Below, piece after piece: positions 8,534 through 16,818 of a DNA stretch of 64,000 bases. Location: positions 1,302,001 to 1,366,000 of the forward strand of contig CBDBDN010000005.1 in the NCBI GenBank assembly GCA_965203855.1. Reading direction: 5' to 3'. Source of the DNA: Bin87 sp965203855 (GTDB lineage Bacteria > Chloroflexota > Dehalococcoidia > Lucifugimonadales > UBA3495). Position 1 is the first letter of the stretch, and every line of letters starts with the position of its first letter. A program made the translations under genes and the position numbers. The notes under the pieces were generated by a model. That model worked only from the letters and a program-made list of their open reading frames with translations. It was not told the origin of the DNA and made no database searches.

Positions 8534-9331
8534 CTACACTACAGCCGAAGCGCCGCCGTCAATGTTGATGGCCACGCCGGTGAGGTAGCTGGCGCGCTCC
8601 GAAGCGAGAAATGCGATTACATCGCCCGCCTCGGCACCTTCGCCGACGCGGCCCAGCGGCACCCCGCGGCCGGCGGCCAGTTGCGCGTAAAAATCGCCCA
8701 CATCCAGGTCGGGTTCGTTGACAATCCGCGCATCGTAGCGGCGCTGATGCTGGCCGCTCTTAATCAGGCCGATGCAGACGGTGTTCACCAGGATGTTGTC
8801 GGCCGCCAGGTCTTTGGACAGCCCCTTGGTGATGGCGATGCCGGCGGCGCGGGAAATGGATGTCGGCATTGAGTTGGCGCCCGGCGTCCGTCCGCCCAGG
8901 TTGGTTACATTGATGATGCGCCCGCCGCCGACTTTTCGCATCTCCGGTATGGCAGTGCGAATCAGCCGCACCGCGCCCCACACTTTCAAGTCAAAGTCCA
9001 GCTCCCAGTCGTCATCACTGACCTGCTCAAACGCTTTCGCCATAGATGTGCCGGCGTTGTTGACCAGAATGTCAACGCGGCCGTAGCGTTCCACCGCCGT
9101 ATTGACCACGCGCGCCGCCGTGTCTTTGTCGGTGACGTCGGCGGACAAAGGCAGCACTTCGCCCTCGGTAGCGGTGCGGATTTCAGCGGCGGCGGCGTCC
9201 AGCATCTCCTGCCGGCGCGCCACGATGATGACATTGGCGCCCTCGCCGGCCATCCGCTGCGCCGCCGCCTTGCCGATGCCCTCGCTGCCGCCGGTAACGA
9301 TTGCAACCTTGCCGTCCAGTCCCATTTCCAT
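8534..9331 (-). CDS. Short-chain dehydrogenase/reductase, atypical active site
   Basis: The open frame extends to 9538, but the ATG at 9331 follows a perfect AGGAGG and gives a normal 265-residue SDR. The nucleotide-binding motif TGGSEGIGK and the NNAG motif are present, and the C-terminus (ASYLTGVAINIDGG) is classic. Where YxxxK is expected the protein reads TSISR inside MPTSISRAAG, so the catalytic Tyr and Lys are absent; a subgroup of SDRs with S/N..R in this place exists. It is either a non-classical reductase or a binding protein. It precedes the aminotransferase on the same strand. Confidence 0.85.
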   Translation of the reverse strand: MEMGLDGKVAIVTGGSEGIGKAAAQRMAGEGANVIIVARRQEMLDAAAAEIRTATEGEVLPLSADVTDKDTAARVVNTAVERYGRVDILVNNAGTSMAKAFEQVSDDDWELDFDLKVWGAVRLIRTAIPEMRKVGGGRIINVTNLGGRTPGANSMPTSISRAAGIAITKGLSKDLAADNILVNTVCIGLIKSGQHQRRYDARIVNEPDLDVGDFYAQLAAGRGVPLGRVGEGAEAGDVIAFLASERASYLTGVAINIDGGASAVV

Positions 9332-9551
9332 AGCAGTGCCTCCTGTCGTGTAGGCGTAAGGTGTAGTTGTGCCGTGTGAACGATTAGCCGGCTGGCGGCG
9401 CATATTGCCCGCCCGGCGGCTCGCTTTACGATAACAGCCGCAATAGCCGCCGGGATTATAGCACAGCAACGCCGGCGGCTTGGCCGTTCCGGCAGGGTAC
9501 GACAATGGGGCCGTTGACAGAGCCGATGACGGCGCCACGGCGCCGGGTTTT

Positions 9552-10301
9552 TCAGGAATCGCCGGGATTGCAGGTTTCCAGCATCTCCCGCAGGGCGGCG
9601 ACTTCGGCTGCCGTAACCGTAAGCTCCCAATGCTCTTTGACCGAAACCCAGTCGGCGGCGTAGCGGCACCAGGCGGCGCGATTAGCCGGCCGCCATTCGT
9701 CGGGCGGCTGTTTCCCCTTTGCGCGGTTCAGCGAGGCTTGGGTTGCCTGCAAACTGGCCGGGTTGGACAAGTCGTTGGCGTAGGCGCGCTTGCGGTCGGC
9801 GCTCCACTGCCACCCGCCGGATTCGTGAGCGTGCGCCAAGGGTATATGGTGGTCAATGTCCACATCGCCGGCATCGGTAAAAGTTTCGCCGCTCCACGGC
9901 CCGCGCCATTGGCCACGGATGACGCGGCACTGGTCGTTGTCATCGCGCGGCGCGAATGCTACGGACGCGCGGCTTTCGGCAATCAGCACTTCGGCGTGCG
10001 TGTTCTGGCAATCGCGGTCAATGTCAATCCAATGCCGCCAGTCGCCCCGGTCGTAGTCAACGCCGCTGCCGCGCGGAGCCACGGGCAAAGCGTCCAGAGT
10101 TGCCAGCAAAGCCTGCACTTCCGCCGGCGGCAATTGCGCGCTGCCATCGGCATCATAAAAGGCGGCGGACGATTCCTCGGCGCTGCGGGCGGCATCGCGC
10201 AGCGCGCCGATTTCTGCGGAGCAGGCCGTCGCCAACAGGGCTGCGGCCAGCGCAATCAACAGGGTTGAAACCGCCAGTCCGGTACGCATTGCTGCCGCCA
10301 T
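9552..10301 (-). CDS. Exported DUF1524-type HNH nuclease lipoprotein
   Basis: This 249-residue protein begins with a signal sequence (MRTGLAVSTLLIALAAALLA) followed by a lipobox-like ATAC Cys. The C-terminal half has DVDIDHHIPLAHAHESGG, the HH catalytic motif of DUF1524/GmrSD-type HNH nucleases, then ANDLSNPASLQATQASLNRAKG, also typical of secreted family members. It probably cuts DNA outside the cytoplasm. The start is uncertain: the ATG at 10301 follows AGGT, and the ATG at 10289 sits right at the signal peptide. The residues between them look like the tail of a trpB remnant that happens to be in frame. Confidence 0.82.
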   Translation of the reverse strand: MAAAMRTGLAVSTLLIALAAALLATACSAEIGALRDAARSAEESSAAFYDADGSAQLPPAEVQALLATLDALPVAPRGSGVDYDRGDWRHWIDIDRDCQNTHAEVLIAESRASVAFAPRDDNDQCRVIRGQWRGPWSGETFTDAGDVDIDHHIPLAHAHESGGWQWSADRKRAYANDLSNPASLQATQASLNRAKGKQPPDEWRPANRAAWCRYAADWVSVKEHWELTVTAAEVAALREMLETCNPGDS

Positions 10302-10475
10302 TTTGCTTACCTGATAGACGGCGTGGGCCGATTCCAGGGCCGGAATGATGCCTTCAGCGCGGCACAGCAGGCGGAACCCTTCCAGAGCTTCCGCATCGGT
10401 TACCGACCGATATTCGGAGCGCCCGGTGGCTTTCAGCCCGCTGTGTTCGGGGCCAACGCCGGGGTAGTCCAGGCC
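10302..10475 (-). pseudogene. Tryptophan synthase beta (trpB) C-terminal remnant
   Basis: A stretch of about 58 codons (GLDYPGVGPEHS, then YRSVTDAEALEGFRLL and EGIIPALESAHAVY) is unmistakably an internal-to-C-terminal piece of tryptophan synthase beta chain. Both ends are missing: no PLP-binding N-terminal part and no GRGDKD terminus. It is fused in frame on one side to IS5-like transposase debris and on the other to the nuclease start. No trp genes lie nearby, so the fragment was carried here, probably by transposition or illegitimate recombination, and is not functional. Confidence 0.8.
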
Positions 10476-10694
10476 CGCCGCATCTGCCATGCTATGACGC
10501 TTGCGCCCATCACTTTTTGCCGGCATCGTAATCGCGCGGCCCCCTTTGTCGGTAGTTTTCACTGATTGACAGTCAATAATGGCGGCGCCGGTACGCAGGA
10601 TGCAGCGGATGGCGTTGACGATTGCGCGACGGGGATACTTGACGGGGCGTCCGCCAGGCCGGGGGCGGCGGCATTGGGTTCCAAGAGCCGTCAT
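10476..10694 (-). pseudogene. IS5-like transposase remnant, internally deleted
   Basis: About 70 codons combine the N-terminal DUF4096-type segment of IS5-family transposases (GGRPVKYPRRAIVNAIRCIL) with the start of the DDE catalytic part (AIIDCQSVKTTDKGG, then GRKRHSMAD). The section that normally separates them is missing, and the later DDE residues are gone. It runs directly into trpB sequence. No terminal inverted repeats were recognised. Confidence 0.72.
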
Positions 10695-10822
10695 TCGGCA
10701 GTGGTGCGGACGCCGGGGTAAGGCAGTCGGTGCATGGGCTGATGCTATACCAGAATAGCCGGCGTGTCCCTATGCCGCGCCGCCAATTAGCGCCTTTTTA
10801 GACGCCCCATTAGGCAGGGTAG

Positions 10823-11005
10823 ATGGCTCCGTTATGCCGGAATTGCCAGCCGTCTCATTCCAGCAGCGCCAGGTTGCCGGCGGCGTTGCGTTTGGAGCGA
10901 CACAATCGGGAATTGCGGCGGCGGGAAAAGCTGAGTACGGTGTGGACGGAATACAACCTGCTGGCGCCGCTGCCATACCGGGGCCGGCTCAACCCAACCA
11001 CCTAA
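10823..11005 (+). pseudogene. Possible second transposase fragment
   Basis: A short open frame ends in LERHNRELRRREKLSTVWTE..NLLAPL, resembling the C-terminal LER.NRE.RRR region of mutator/IS256-like or related transposases. It lies next to the IS5 and trpB debris in a stretch (10695-11119) otherwise without genes. The match is by eye on one motif, so the assignment is tentative. Confidence 0.35.
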
Positions 11006-11119
11006 TTGGACACGCCGCCCGGCGGCCTTTTGTACCGCTGGCCGGTCAGTGCTACAATCCCCGTTGGATATTATCATTATTGCCATCCGCCGGACGGGCG
11101 GGTAGAGGGGGAGAGCCGC

Positions 11120-11551
11120 TTGCTGACCAGCGAAAGTTCCGGAGTGTACCTGAAATATGCCCTGTTCTGCCGGGATACGGCAGAGGGCGGCGGAGCGGCC
11201 GATGACCTGAGCTGCCTCGGCATCATTGACCTGGTGGACATTGAGCTGCCGTCCGAACCGCCGTCGGGCGACGGCCCCCGAGTGCTGACCGAAGTTGACG
11301 CCAACCTGGTGTTCTGCATCGCCGGGGCGGCGCCCGGAACGCATACGCTGGAAATCAGCATCCGCGCGCCCGGCGCCAGCCTGTCCAGCCCCCCGCCGCA
11401 GCAATGTTCCTGGGAGGACGGCATATTTTTCCAGCGCTGGATCAAGCCGTTCCGCATTCCGGTAACCCGGCTGGGCCGGCACGTGGCCGCCATCGCCTTT
11501 GACGGGATGCCATTGGGCGAGGCCAGCTTTCTGGTGCGGCTGCGGCCGTAG
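11120..11551 (+). CDS. DUF6941-like hypothetical protein
   Basis: The proposed start is TTG at 11120, preceded by AGGGGGAGAG; an ATG at 11006 would add 38 residues of unlikely composition. The resulting 143-residue protein has an opening VYLKYALFCRDTAEGG with LGIIDLVDIELP, and closes with GRHVAAIAFDGMPLGEASFLVRL. This start-strand/end-strand pattern resembles small DUF6941-type beta-sandwich proteins of unknown role found widely in Chloroflexota and actinobacteria. No catalytic motif is visible. The long frame on the opposite strand (10832-11563) looks like its shadow. Confidence 0.6.
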   Translation: MLTSESSGVYLKYALFCRDTAEGGGAADDLSCLGIIDLVDIELPSEPPSGDGPRVLTEVDANLVFCIAGAAPGTHTLEISIRAPGASLSSPPPQQCSWEDGIFFQRWIKPFRIPVTRLGRHVAAIAFDGMPLGEASFLVRLRP

Positions 11552-11578
11552 CGCTGAATCCATAACCGAGATTGCCGG

Positions 11579-11812
11579 CTACCAGAACAAATAACGGCCC
11601 AGCAGCATCGCAGCGGCAACGATATTCGTTACCATCCCGGCAATGGCGATGCCGATTCGGGTAGCGTTCCGCCGCGCATTCCGATAGGCGGCGACGGACA
11701 GCGGCAACCCGACCACCACCAGGGGGACGGTAATCCAGCCAGGAATTTCGCCTAACGGCGTCCAGACCGAGACGATAGCCAAGATGCCGAGCGCCATTCC
11801 GGCGATGTCCAT
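11579..11812 (-). CDS. Small two- to three-helix membrane protein
   Basis: The ATG at 11812 follows AGGGAGC and yields 77 residues beginning MDIAGMALGILAIVSVW. Three hydrophobic stretches (about 5-20, 27-43 and 52-74) with a short basic loop (YRNARRNATR) give a small integral membrane protein resembling DUF4190-type proteins. The frame is open further upstream but only through repeat sequence. No partner is evident; it is convergent with the DUF6941-like gene. Confidence 0.62.
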   Translation of the reverse strand: MDIAGMALGILAIVSVWTPLGEIPGWITVPLVVVGLPLSVAAYRNARRNATRIGIAIAGMVTNIVAAAMLLGRYLFW

Positions 11813-11839
11813 TCGCTTGCTCCCTACGGTCCTTATCCC

Positions 11840-12165
11840 CAGGGGTGTACGGTCATATTCACCGTCATTGCGATGCCCCCACAACTGCCATTGCGGTGCC
11901 CTTACAACCGTCATTCCGATGCCCCTACACCCGTCATTCCGGCACCCCTACACCCGTCATTGCGATGCCCCCACCCGTCATTCCGGCGAAAGCCGGAATC
12001 TATGGTTGCCGGTTCCATTACCGTAGCAGGGGATTACGACGCCGGATTCCGGCTTTCGCCGGAATGACGGTTGTAGGGGCATCGGAATGACGGTTGTAAG
12101 GGCACCGCAATGGCAGTTGTGGGGGCATCAGAATGACGGTTGTAGAGACCCCGGACTGCGGTAAA
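11840..12165. repeat. Palindromic MITE-like element flanked by mirrored short repeats
   Basis: The core at 11975-12070 has arms CCGTCATTCCGGCGAAAG / CTTTCGCCGGAATGACGG as inverted repeats around a ~45-bp centre containing GGTTGCCGGTTCCATTACCG. Left of it are several degenerate units of the CCGTCATTCC..ATGCCCCTACA type; right of it their reverse complements (GGAATGACGG..TGTAGGGGCAT). The whole 330 bp is therefore close to one large palindrome. No gene is present. Confidence 0.85.
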
Positions 12166-12205
12166 TCATAATTTGACTACAGTCCCGGGGAGGGCAAGCC
12201 AAGCG

Positions 12206-13258
12206 TCAGGGCTGACCGACGCCGTCGGCCACCCCCACTTCCTGCATCAGTTCGGAGATTTGCCGCCAGGTTTCGTCCTCAATAAAGATGCCGTCGGCGC
12301 GGCGCTGCTGCTCGGTGCGGTACTCAATTTCGCCGGGATAGAACACTTCGCTGAACCCGGCGGCCGGCGGCGAAGTCTTGATGAACTCGGCGAACTCCGT
12401 CATTTCCTGCTTGAAGTCGTCCAGCGGGCGGAACTTGGACACATCAAAGACGGCCAGGAAACAGCCGTCGTTGTGCCGCGCCTGCGGGTCAATGCCGAAG
12501 CCCAAGCCGGTGAGCAGGCCGGAGAACATCTCTACCATAAACGACAGGCCGAACCCTTTGTGTCCCTGGTCGGCGCCGACGGGCAGGATGGCGCCGCCGC
12601 CGGCATAGTCGTTGGGGTCGGTAGTGGGGTTGCCGTCTTTGTCCACAATCCAGCCCGGCGGCACGGCCTCGCCCCGATTGCGCGCCAGGCTGATTTTGCC
12701 GGCGGCAACGGCAGAGGTTGCCATATCCAGCAGCACCTGGCCGGGCAGGTTGCTGGGCACGCCGATGCAGATGGGATTGGTGCCGAGCCGCCGGGCGCGC
12801 CCGCCGAAAGGCGCCACCGCCTTGGGTCCCGCGCCGGAATCGGCGGTAAGCAGGGCAATCATCCCTTCCTGGGCGCACATCGTGGGATAGTCGCCCAGCC
12901 GCCCGATGTGGCTCTGCCGGCGGATGGTAAAGGCGGCAACGCCATTCTCTTTGGCCTTGGTGATTGCCATACGGGTCGCCTTTTCGGTAACGACAAAGCC
13001 AAAGCCCCAATGCCCGTCGATGACGGCGGTAGTAGGCGTTTCGGAAAGCACCTCAAAAGGGGCGCCGGGTACGATGTGGCCGCGGTCAATGCGCTCGCAG
13101 TATTCGGGAATGTGAATGACGCCATGGGAGTCGTGGCCGACCAGGTTGGCCTTGACCTGATGGGCGGCCACGATTTCGGCCTCGTCGGCCGGCGTCCCTT
13201 TGGCGCGATAGATAGCCGCGGCGGCCTTATGCAGATATTCAGGAGCAAAAACGGGCAT
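12206..13258 (-). CDS. Malate/L-lactate dehydrogenase (Ldh) family oxidoreductase
   Basis: At 350 residues this is a full-length member of the NAD(P)-dependent Ldh family (structurally unlike classical LDH). The N-terminal DEAEIVAAHQVKANLVGHDSHGVIHI helix-loop carries the conserved active-site His in GHDSHG. The middle has GGRARRLGTNPICIGVP and a MATSAVAAGKI segment, both family hallmarks. GGAGGT precedes the ATG at 13258. Substrate could be malate, lactate, ureidoglycolate or a sulfo-acid. Next to glycolate and malate synthase genes, malate oxidation is a reasonable inference. Confidence 0.88.
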   Translation of the reverse strand: MPVFAPEYLHKAAAAIYRAKGTPADEAEIVAAHQVKANLVGHDSHGVIHIPEYCERIDRGHIVPGAPFEVLSETPTTAVIDGHWGFGFVVTEKATRMAITKAKENGVAAFTIRRQSHIGRLGDYPTMCAQEGMIALLTADSGAGPKAVAPFGGRARRLGTNPICIGVPSNLPGQVLLDMATSAVAAGKISLARNRGEAVPPGWIVDKDGNPTTDPNDYAGGGAILPVGADQGHKGFGLSFMVEMFSGLLTGLGFGIDPQARHNDGCFLAVFDVSKFRPLDDFKQEMTEFAEFIKTSPPAAGFSEVFYPGEIEYRTEQQRRADGIFIEDETWRQISELMQEVGVADGVGQP

Positions 13259-13413
13259 CGGTGATACCTCCGGGGGGGCTTGGCGTCCATCAGGCGCACG
13301 AATGGCATGGATGGACAGGATGCAGGGGATGGGATGGGCGGGTGGACTCTCTGATGGATGGATGGCAGTGATTGTAGCAGGAAAATAGGGGATTGGCAGG
13401 CTTGCGGTCGTTG

Positions 13414-14025
13414 TCAGCCCCAGTCCACGGGATCTGCCATAACGCCGGTTTCGGGCAATTTATTGAACCATCTGATGAATGCGGCGACTGTCTCCAGAGG
13501 GAAATGGCATCTGTGGCCTTGTCCATCCTTGCGAATGTCCATCCCGGCGAAACGGGGTAATTTTGGCCCGCTACCGCCCCAATATACGAAATCCTGGGCG
13601 ATTAAAACCCGGTCAGTACCGGTATCGTGCCGTATGTTCGCGCAGTTAGGCCGTCCGTGCACATAGCTATGATGCGAGTCAGATTGTTGCCATTTTCCCG
13701 CAGCGTCGCGGTGATAAATGTTGTCCCCAAAAGCATTGCAAACGCTAGAGTGCAAATGCGGCCGTTTGAGGATGAAGCGCGGGTCTTGCCAGTACTCGTT
13801 GAACGTCAGTGCCTCGCTGATTTGCATGGCATAGACAATCCGGCCTTGTAAGCCCTTACCCTTAGGGCCCGTTCCCGCAATCCAGTCATTGACTTTGGCA
13901 GCTCTGCGAATTTGAGGCTTGCAAGTCGCCAGCGTGCAAAAGCCGTGGAATGGGTTAGGCGCAAAGCCGTAATCCCTGGCCACCACATAGGAATATAGAT
14001 TGGGCGAGGGTTGTGCTTTGGTCAT
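13414..14025 (-). CDS. Nmad2-family putative nucleotide-modification protein
   Basis: This 203-residue protein matches the Nmad2 (nucleotide modification associated domain 2) family. Telling segments are YVVARDYGFAPNPFHGFCTL with ATCKP at the N-terminus, AFGDNIYHRDAAGKW, the SHHSYV motif and FVYWGGSGP. Family members were predicted from genomic context to act with modified nucleotides; no biochemical activity is established to my knowledge. The start at 14025 (AGGAG, 8 nt spacing) is preferred to the GTG at 14034. It is the last gene of a four-gene minus-strand cassette, 12 bp after a TIR-like gene. Conserved His and Asp residues suggest a metal or nucleotide site. Confidence 0.85.
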   Translation of the reverse strand: MTKAQPSPNLYSYVVARDYGFAPNPFHGFCTLATCKPQIRRAAKVNDWIAGTGPKGKGLQGRIVYAMQISEALTFNEYWQDPRFILKRPHLHSSVCNAFGDNIYHRDAAGKWQQSDSHHSYVHGRPNCANIRHDTGTDRVLIAQDFVYWGGSGPKLPRFAGMDIRKDGQGHRCHFPLETVAAFIRWFNKLPETGVMADPVDWG

Positions 14026-14037
14026 AATATACACTCC

Positions 14038-14514
14038 TTAGCTACACGAATAGCGTTTGATATTCCGATACGCCGGCGGCGTACCATCTTGATTGTACCA
14101 CGCATCGGTTGCCCCGGTGATGGCGTCAACGATGCCCTCGCCATTCCATCCGACTACCGCATCAGCGTGTCGCTGTAACGCTTCCGGCAGTTCGCAGTTG
14201 CGGTCGCCGCGCGCCCATACGCCTACAATGCGCTTGCCCAGCCGCCTGGCGTGTTCAATTTCCCAGTCCACCCACTCGCTGAGACGGGTTTTCTCGGATA
14301 CATAAACCACCAGACAGCCAGACTGTCGGATACGCGGAGCAAGTATTTGATACTTGATATAGTCTTCGTTATGGGCATTGTTGGGGTTGTCGGCTGTAAT
14401 TGAGTAATCTCTGGCAGCTATACCGTGGCGCGCTATGAGCGATTTCAGATCTTTTAGGCCGTCATCATCTTCGTGTCGATGGCTGATAAAAACGTTCCTG
14501 ATTTGATTGGTCAT
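14038..14514 (-). CDS. TIR-like (ThsB/DUF1863-type) protein, short
   Basis: This 158-residue protein has the TIR-like fold signature: NVFISHRHEDD at the start (strand A with a HED loop), a central LVVYVSEKTR strand and the SEWVDWEIEHA helix, whose Glu is the position used by NADase TIR enzymes. VVGVWARGD follows. Proteins of this type (Thoeris ThsB, DUF1863) sense phage and make a cyclic ADP-ribose-like signal. AGGAGGG within the end of the preceding gene and a 3-bp gap indicate translational coupling. No ThsA or other known signal receptor is adjacent. Confidence 0.88.
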   Translation of the reverse strand: MTNQIRNVFISHRHEDDDGLKDLKSLIARHGIAARDYSITADNPNNAHNEDYIKYQILAPRIRQSGCLVVYVSEKTRLSEWVDWEIEHARRLGKRIVGVWARGDRNCELPEALQRHADAVVGWNGEGIVDAITGATDAWYNQDGTPPAYRNIKRYSCS

Positions 14515-14517
14515 TGG

Positions 14518-15099
14518 TCATCCCTCCTGCCAGCCTTGATTGCAAGGCCGATTCCAGTTGCGCCCGAAGGGGTGCCGGCCGATGTTCGGATCCGGCTGTC
14601 GCTTTCGCCGCTTGAAAGCCTGATGAATCCAATTCTGCACATTGTCAGCCCGTCCGACTTGCCTATTGCCGGGCCAATTATAAATGCAGGCAAACGAATC
14701 TGCACCGCCCACATTATCAGCAAGGCGCGGCGGTATCAGATGCGGATTGTAGCGAGGCTTTCCATAGTTTGGGTGGTCGGGGAGCAGGATACCGAGCAGC
14801 CCGCACCTCGGGTTCATATTGGTATCTCGCAACGTGGCTCCGATTTCCCAGTCCACGAACTTGCGCTGCCAAGTACAAGGGCCGACCAAGACGACCGTAA
14901 CTGTGGCTTCGGAAATGTGCTCCTCACGGATGCGTCGGAGCGTGTCATCCGTTGGAGCGTAAGTGTCAACAATGTCTCCCAGGACAACCGACCTATCGAC
15001 GATACGGTTCCCCATCATCTGCACGAAGCGGTCTTTCCACTCTTGATCTTCGTCGTGATAGTAGCTGATGAACACTTTGTGCCGTTTAGTCTGCGTCAT
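14518..15099 (-). CDS. TIR-like (ThsB/DUF1863-type) protein, long
   Basis: The 193-residue protein begins KRHKVFISYYHDEDQEWKDRF, the hallmark of ThsB-like TIR domains. It contains TVTVVLVGPCTWQRKFVDWEI, with the candidate catalytic Glu in the WEI motif, and GLLGILLPDHP. A C-terminal ~50-residue extension (IYNWPGNRQ, basic RRKRQ) is absent from the shorter neighbour. GGAGGTCAGCG precedes the ATG. It overlaps the upstream helical-protein gene by 14 bp. Two different TIR-like proteins side by side suggest distinct triggers or a heteromer. Confidence 0.88.
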   Translation of the reverse strand: MTQTKRHKVFISYYHDEDQEWKDRFVQMMGNRIVDRSVVLGDIVDTYAPTDDTLRRIREEHISEATVTVVLVGPCTWQRKFVDWEIGATLRDTNMNPRCGLLGILLPDHPNYGKPRYNPHLIPPRLADNVGGADSFACIYNWPGNRQVGRADNVQNWIHQAFKRRKRQPDPNIGRHPFGRNWNRPCNQGWQEG

Positions 15100-15583
15100 C
15101 GCTGACCTCCATGACGGTTTCCAGGTCGGTCAAATCCTCAACGCCGGCAATGCGCGCCAGCAGGCGGTTATAGTTACGCAGCTCCTCCTGCAACTCGGAA
15201 AGCTCGGAGCGAAATTCCAAGCAGCGTTCCGGATCATCAAATGCGCCAGCCAAGCTTTCTTTGTGCCACTTGGCGGTGAAAGGCCGCACCACCTGATTCA
15301 GAACCGGTATCGCCACCTTGCTGAACTCAATGGCATTCCGCCCCCGCCGGTGCAGGATTTCCCGGGTCTTGGCGAACAGAGAATACACACTATCCAAGGC
15401 CGTTTTTTCGTCCCCCACTTCATTCGGCAAGGGTTGCATTACTATTCTGGTCAGCATCTCCACATATAGTTCCCAAGCGGCATCCTGGTCGTCCTGCTGG
15501 AAATCGATCTCGACGCCAACGCCCATTAGGCTCAACCGCACTTTCTCCAAGTGGAACTCGTTGAGCAGCGCCCGCAGGTTCAT
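15086..15583 (-). CDS. Helical protein of unknown function, first gene of TIR/Nmad2 cassette
   Basis: The start at 15583 is set by GGAGGT seven bases upstream; the frame is open to 15664 without a ribosome site. The 165-residue product is predicted mostly helical, with a conserved-looking centre (VLNQVVRPFTAKWHKESL) and a Glu/Leu-rich C-terminal helix (ELSELQEELRNYNRLLARIAG) likely to form a coiled coil. I do not recognise the family. It leads the operon and overlaps the first TIR gene, so it is probably a scaffold, sensor or effector of the cassette; that role is inferred from position only. Confidence 0.75.
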   Translation of the reverse strand: MNLRALLNEFHLEKVRLSLMGVGVEIDFQQDDQDAAWELYVEMLTRIVMQPLPNEVGDEKTALDSVYSLFAKTREILHRRGRNAIEFSKVAIPVLNQVVRPFTAKWHKESLAGAFDDPERCLEFRSELSELQEELRNYNRLLARIAGVEDLTDLETVMEVSDDAD

Positions 15584-15632
15584 GTTCAGTACCTCCGTCA
15601 GGTTGCATCGCCAGCCGATTGACCCTATCCCG

Positions 15633-15638
15633 ATTATA
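15633..15638 (-). promoter_or_regulatory. Candidate -10 box for the TIR/Nmad2 cassette
   Basis: Read on the minus strand, a perfect TATAAT lies about 50 nt upstream of the first gene of the cassette. The -35 candidate 17-18 bp further up (around TGGCAA) is weak. The assignment rests on the -10 match and position. Confidence 0.4.
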
Positions 15639-15774
15639 CCATAATCCGTTACCCCGTTTGCCACTCCGCCGCAACCGCTTTACACTGCCCCCACCCCCAT
15701 CGGCATCCGCATTCTCAACCTGCAACCTGCCGACACCAACCGTCAACCTACTTACTCCGGAGGGAACCCCGACT

Positions 15775-16818
15775 ATGAAAGCCGTTTATATCAACCAGAC
15801 CGGCGGGACGGATGTCCTGGCCTATGGCGACCGCCCCGAACCGGAAATCAGCCCCGGCGAAATCCTGCTGCGCGTCCGCGCCAGCGCGCTCAACCATCTT
15901 GACCTCAACCTGCGCGCCGGCAACTGCCGCCGTTTCCCCCATATCCTCGGCTGCGATATGGCCGGCGAAATCGCCCAAATCAGCCCCGACGCCGGAACTG
16001 CCCTCAACCTCCAAGTCGGCGACCGCGTCCTGCTGGACAACCGCGTCAAGTGCGGCGGCTACAACCTCTGCGAGCACTGCGCCGCCGGCAACGACCAGTG
16101 GTGCGCCCGGCAGCAGCGCATCGGCGTTGACCTGGACGGCGGCCATGCCGAGTATGTCGTCGCCCCCGCCATCAACGCCTACGCCATCCCCGATGCGATG
16201 CCCTTTACCGAAGCGGCGGCGCTGCCCATCGCCGCCCATACCGCTTGGCACTGCCTGATTACGCAGGCCAAACTGCAACCCTGGGATGATGTGCTGGTGC
16301 AGGCCGCCGGCTCCGGCGTCGGCAGCATGGGCATCCAGATTGCCAAAGATGATGGGCTGCCGCGTCATCACCACCGCCGGCAGCGACTGGAAACTGGACG
16401 AAGCCCAAAAGCTCGGCGCCGACGCCGTCATCAACTATCGCGAGACGGACAGCATCAGCGCGCGAGTGCTGGAATTGACCGACGGCAAAGGCGTGGATGT
16501 AGTGTTTGACTGCGTGGGCGCAGATGTGTGGCACGAGAATATGCTGTGCTTGAAACCGGAGGGTCGGCTGGTCATCACCGGCGTAACTTCCGGCAGCCGG
16601 GACGCCGATGGACTTGTCCATCCTGCACGGCCGGCCGCTGCATCTGATGGGCAGCGGCGGACGCAGCCCGGCGCACGATGGCCGATGTGATGAAAATGGT
16701 GAACCAGGGCGCGCTGCGCGGCATCGTGGGCCGCACTTTCCCGCTGGACGGCGTAGCCGAAGCGCACCAGGCAATGGCCGACCGCAACTTTTTCGGCAAA
16801 CTGGTGATTGAACACTGA
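15775..16818 (+). pseudogene. Zinc-type alcohol dehydrogenase / quinone oxidoreductase, three frameshifts
   Basis: Piecing three frames together restores a medium-chain dehydrogenase of about 346 residues. The N-terminal part (MKAVYINQTGG..VLAYGD, GCDMAGEI, and the structural zinc cysteines of CGGYNLCEHCAAGNDQWC) is in the first frame. The NAD(P) motif AAGSGVGSMG follows. The frame then shifts near 16345-16348, again near 16591-16605, and again near 16660-16675, after which ADVMKMV..FFGKLVIEH ends in the original frame. Each shift is a net extra base. GGAGGG precedes the start. It is either a decaying gene or a sound gene with insertion errors. Confidence 0.8.

Noticed and set aside
14038..15099. 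Calling the TIR pair a canonical Thoeris system
   Set aside because: No SIR2-SLOG ThsA or other known receptor is adjacent, so only ThsB-like can be stated.
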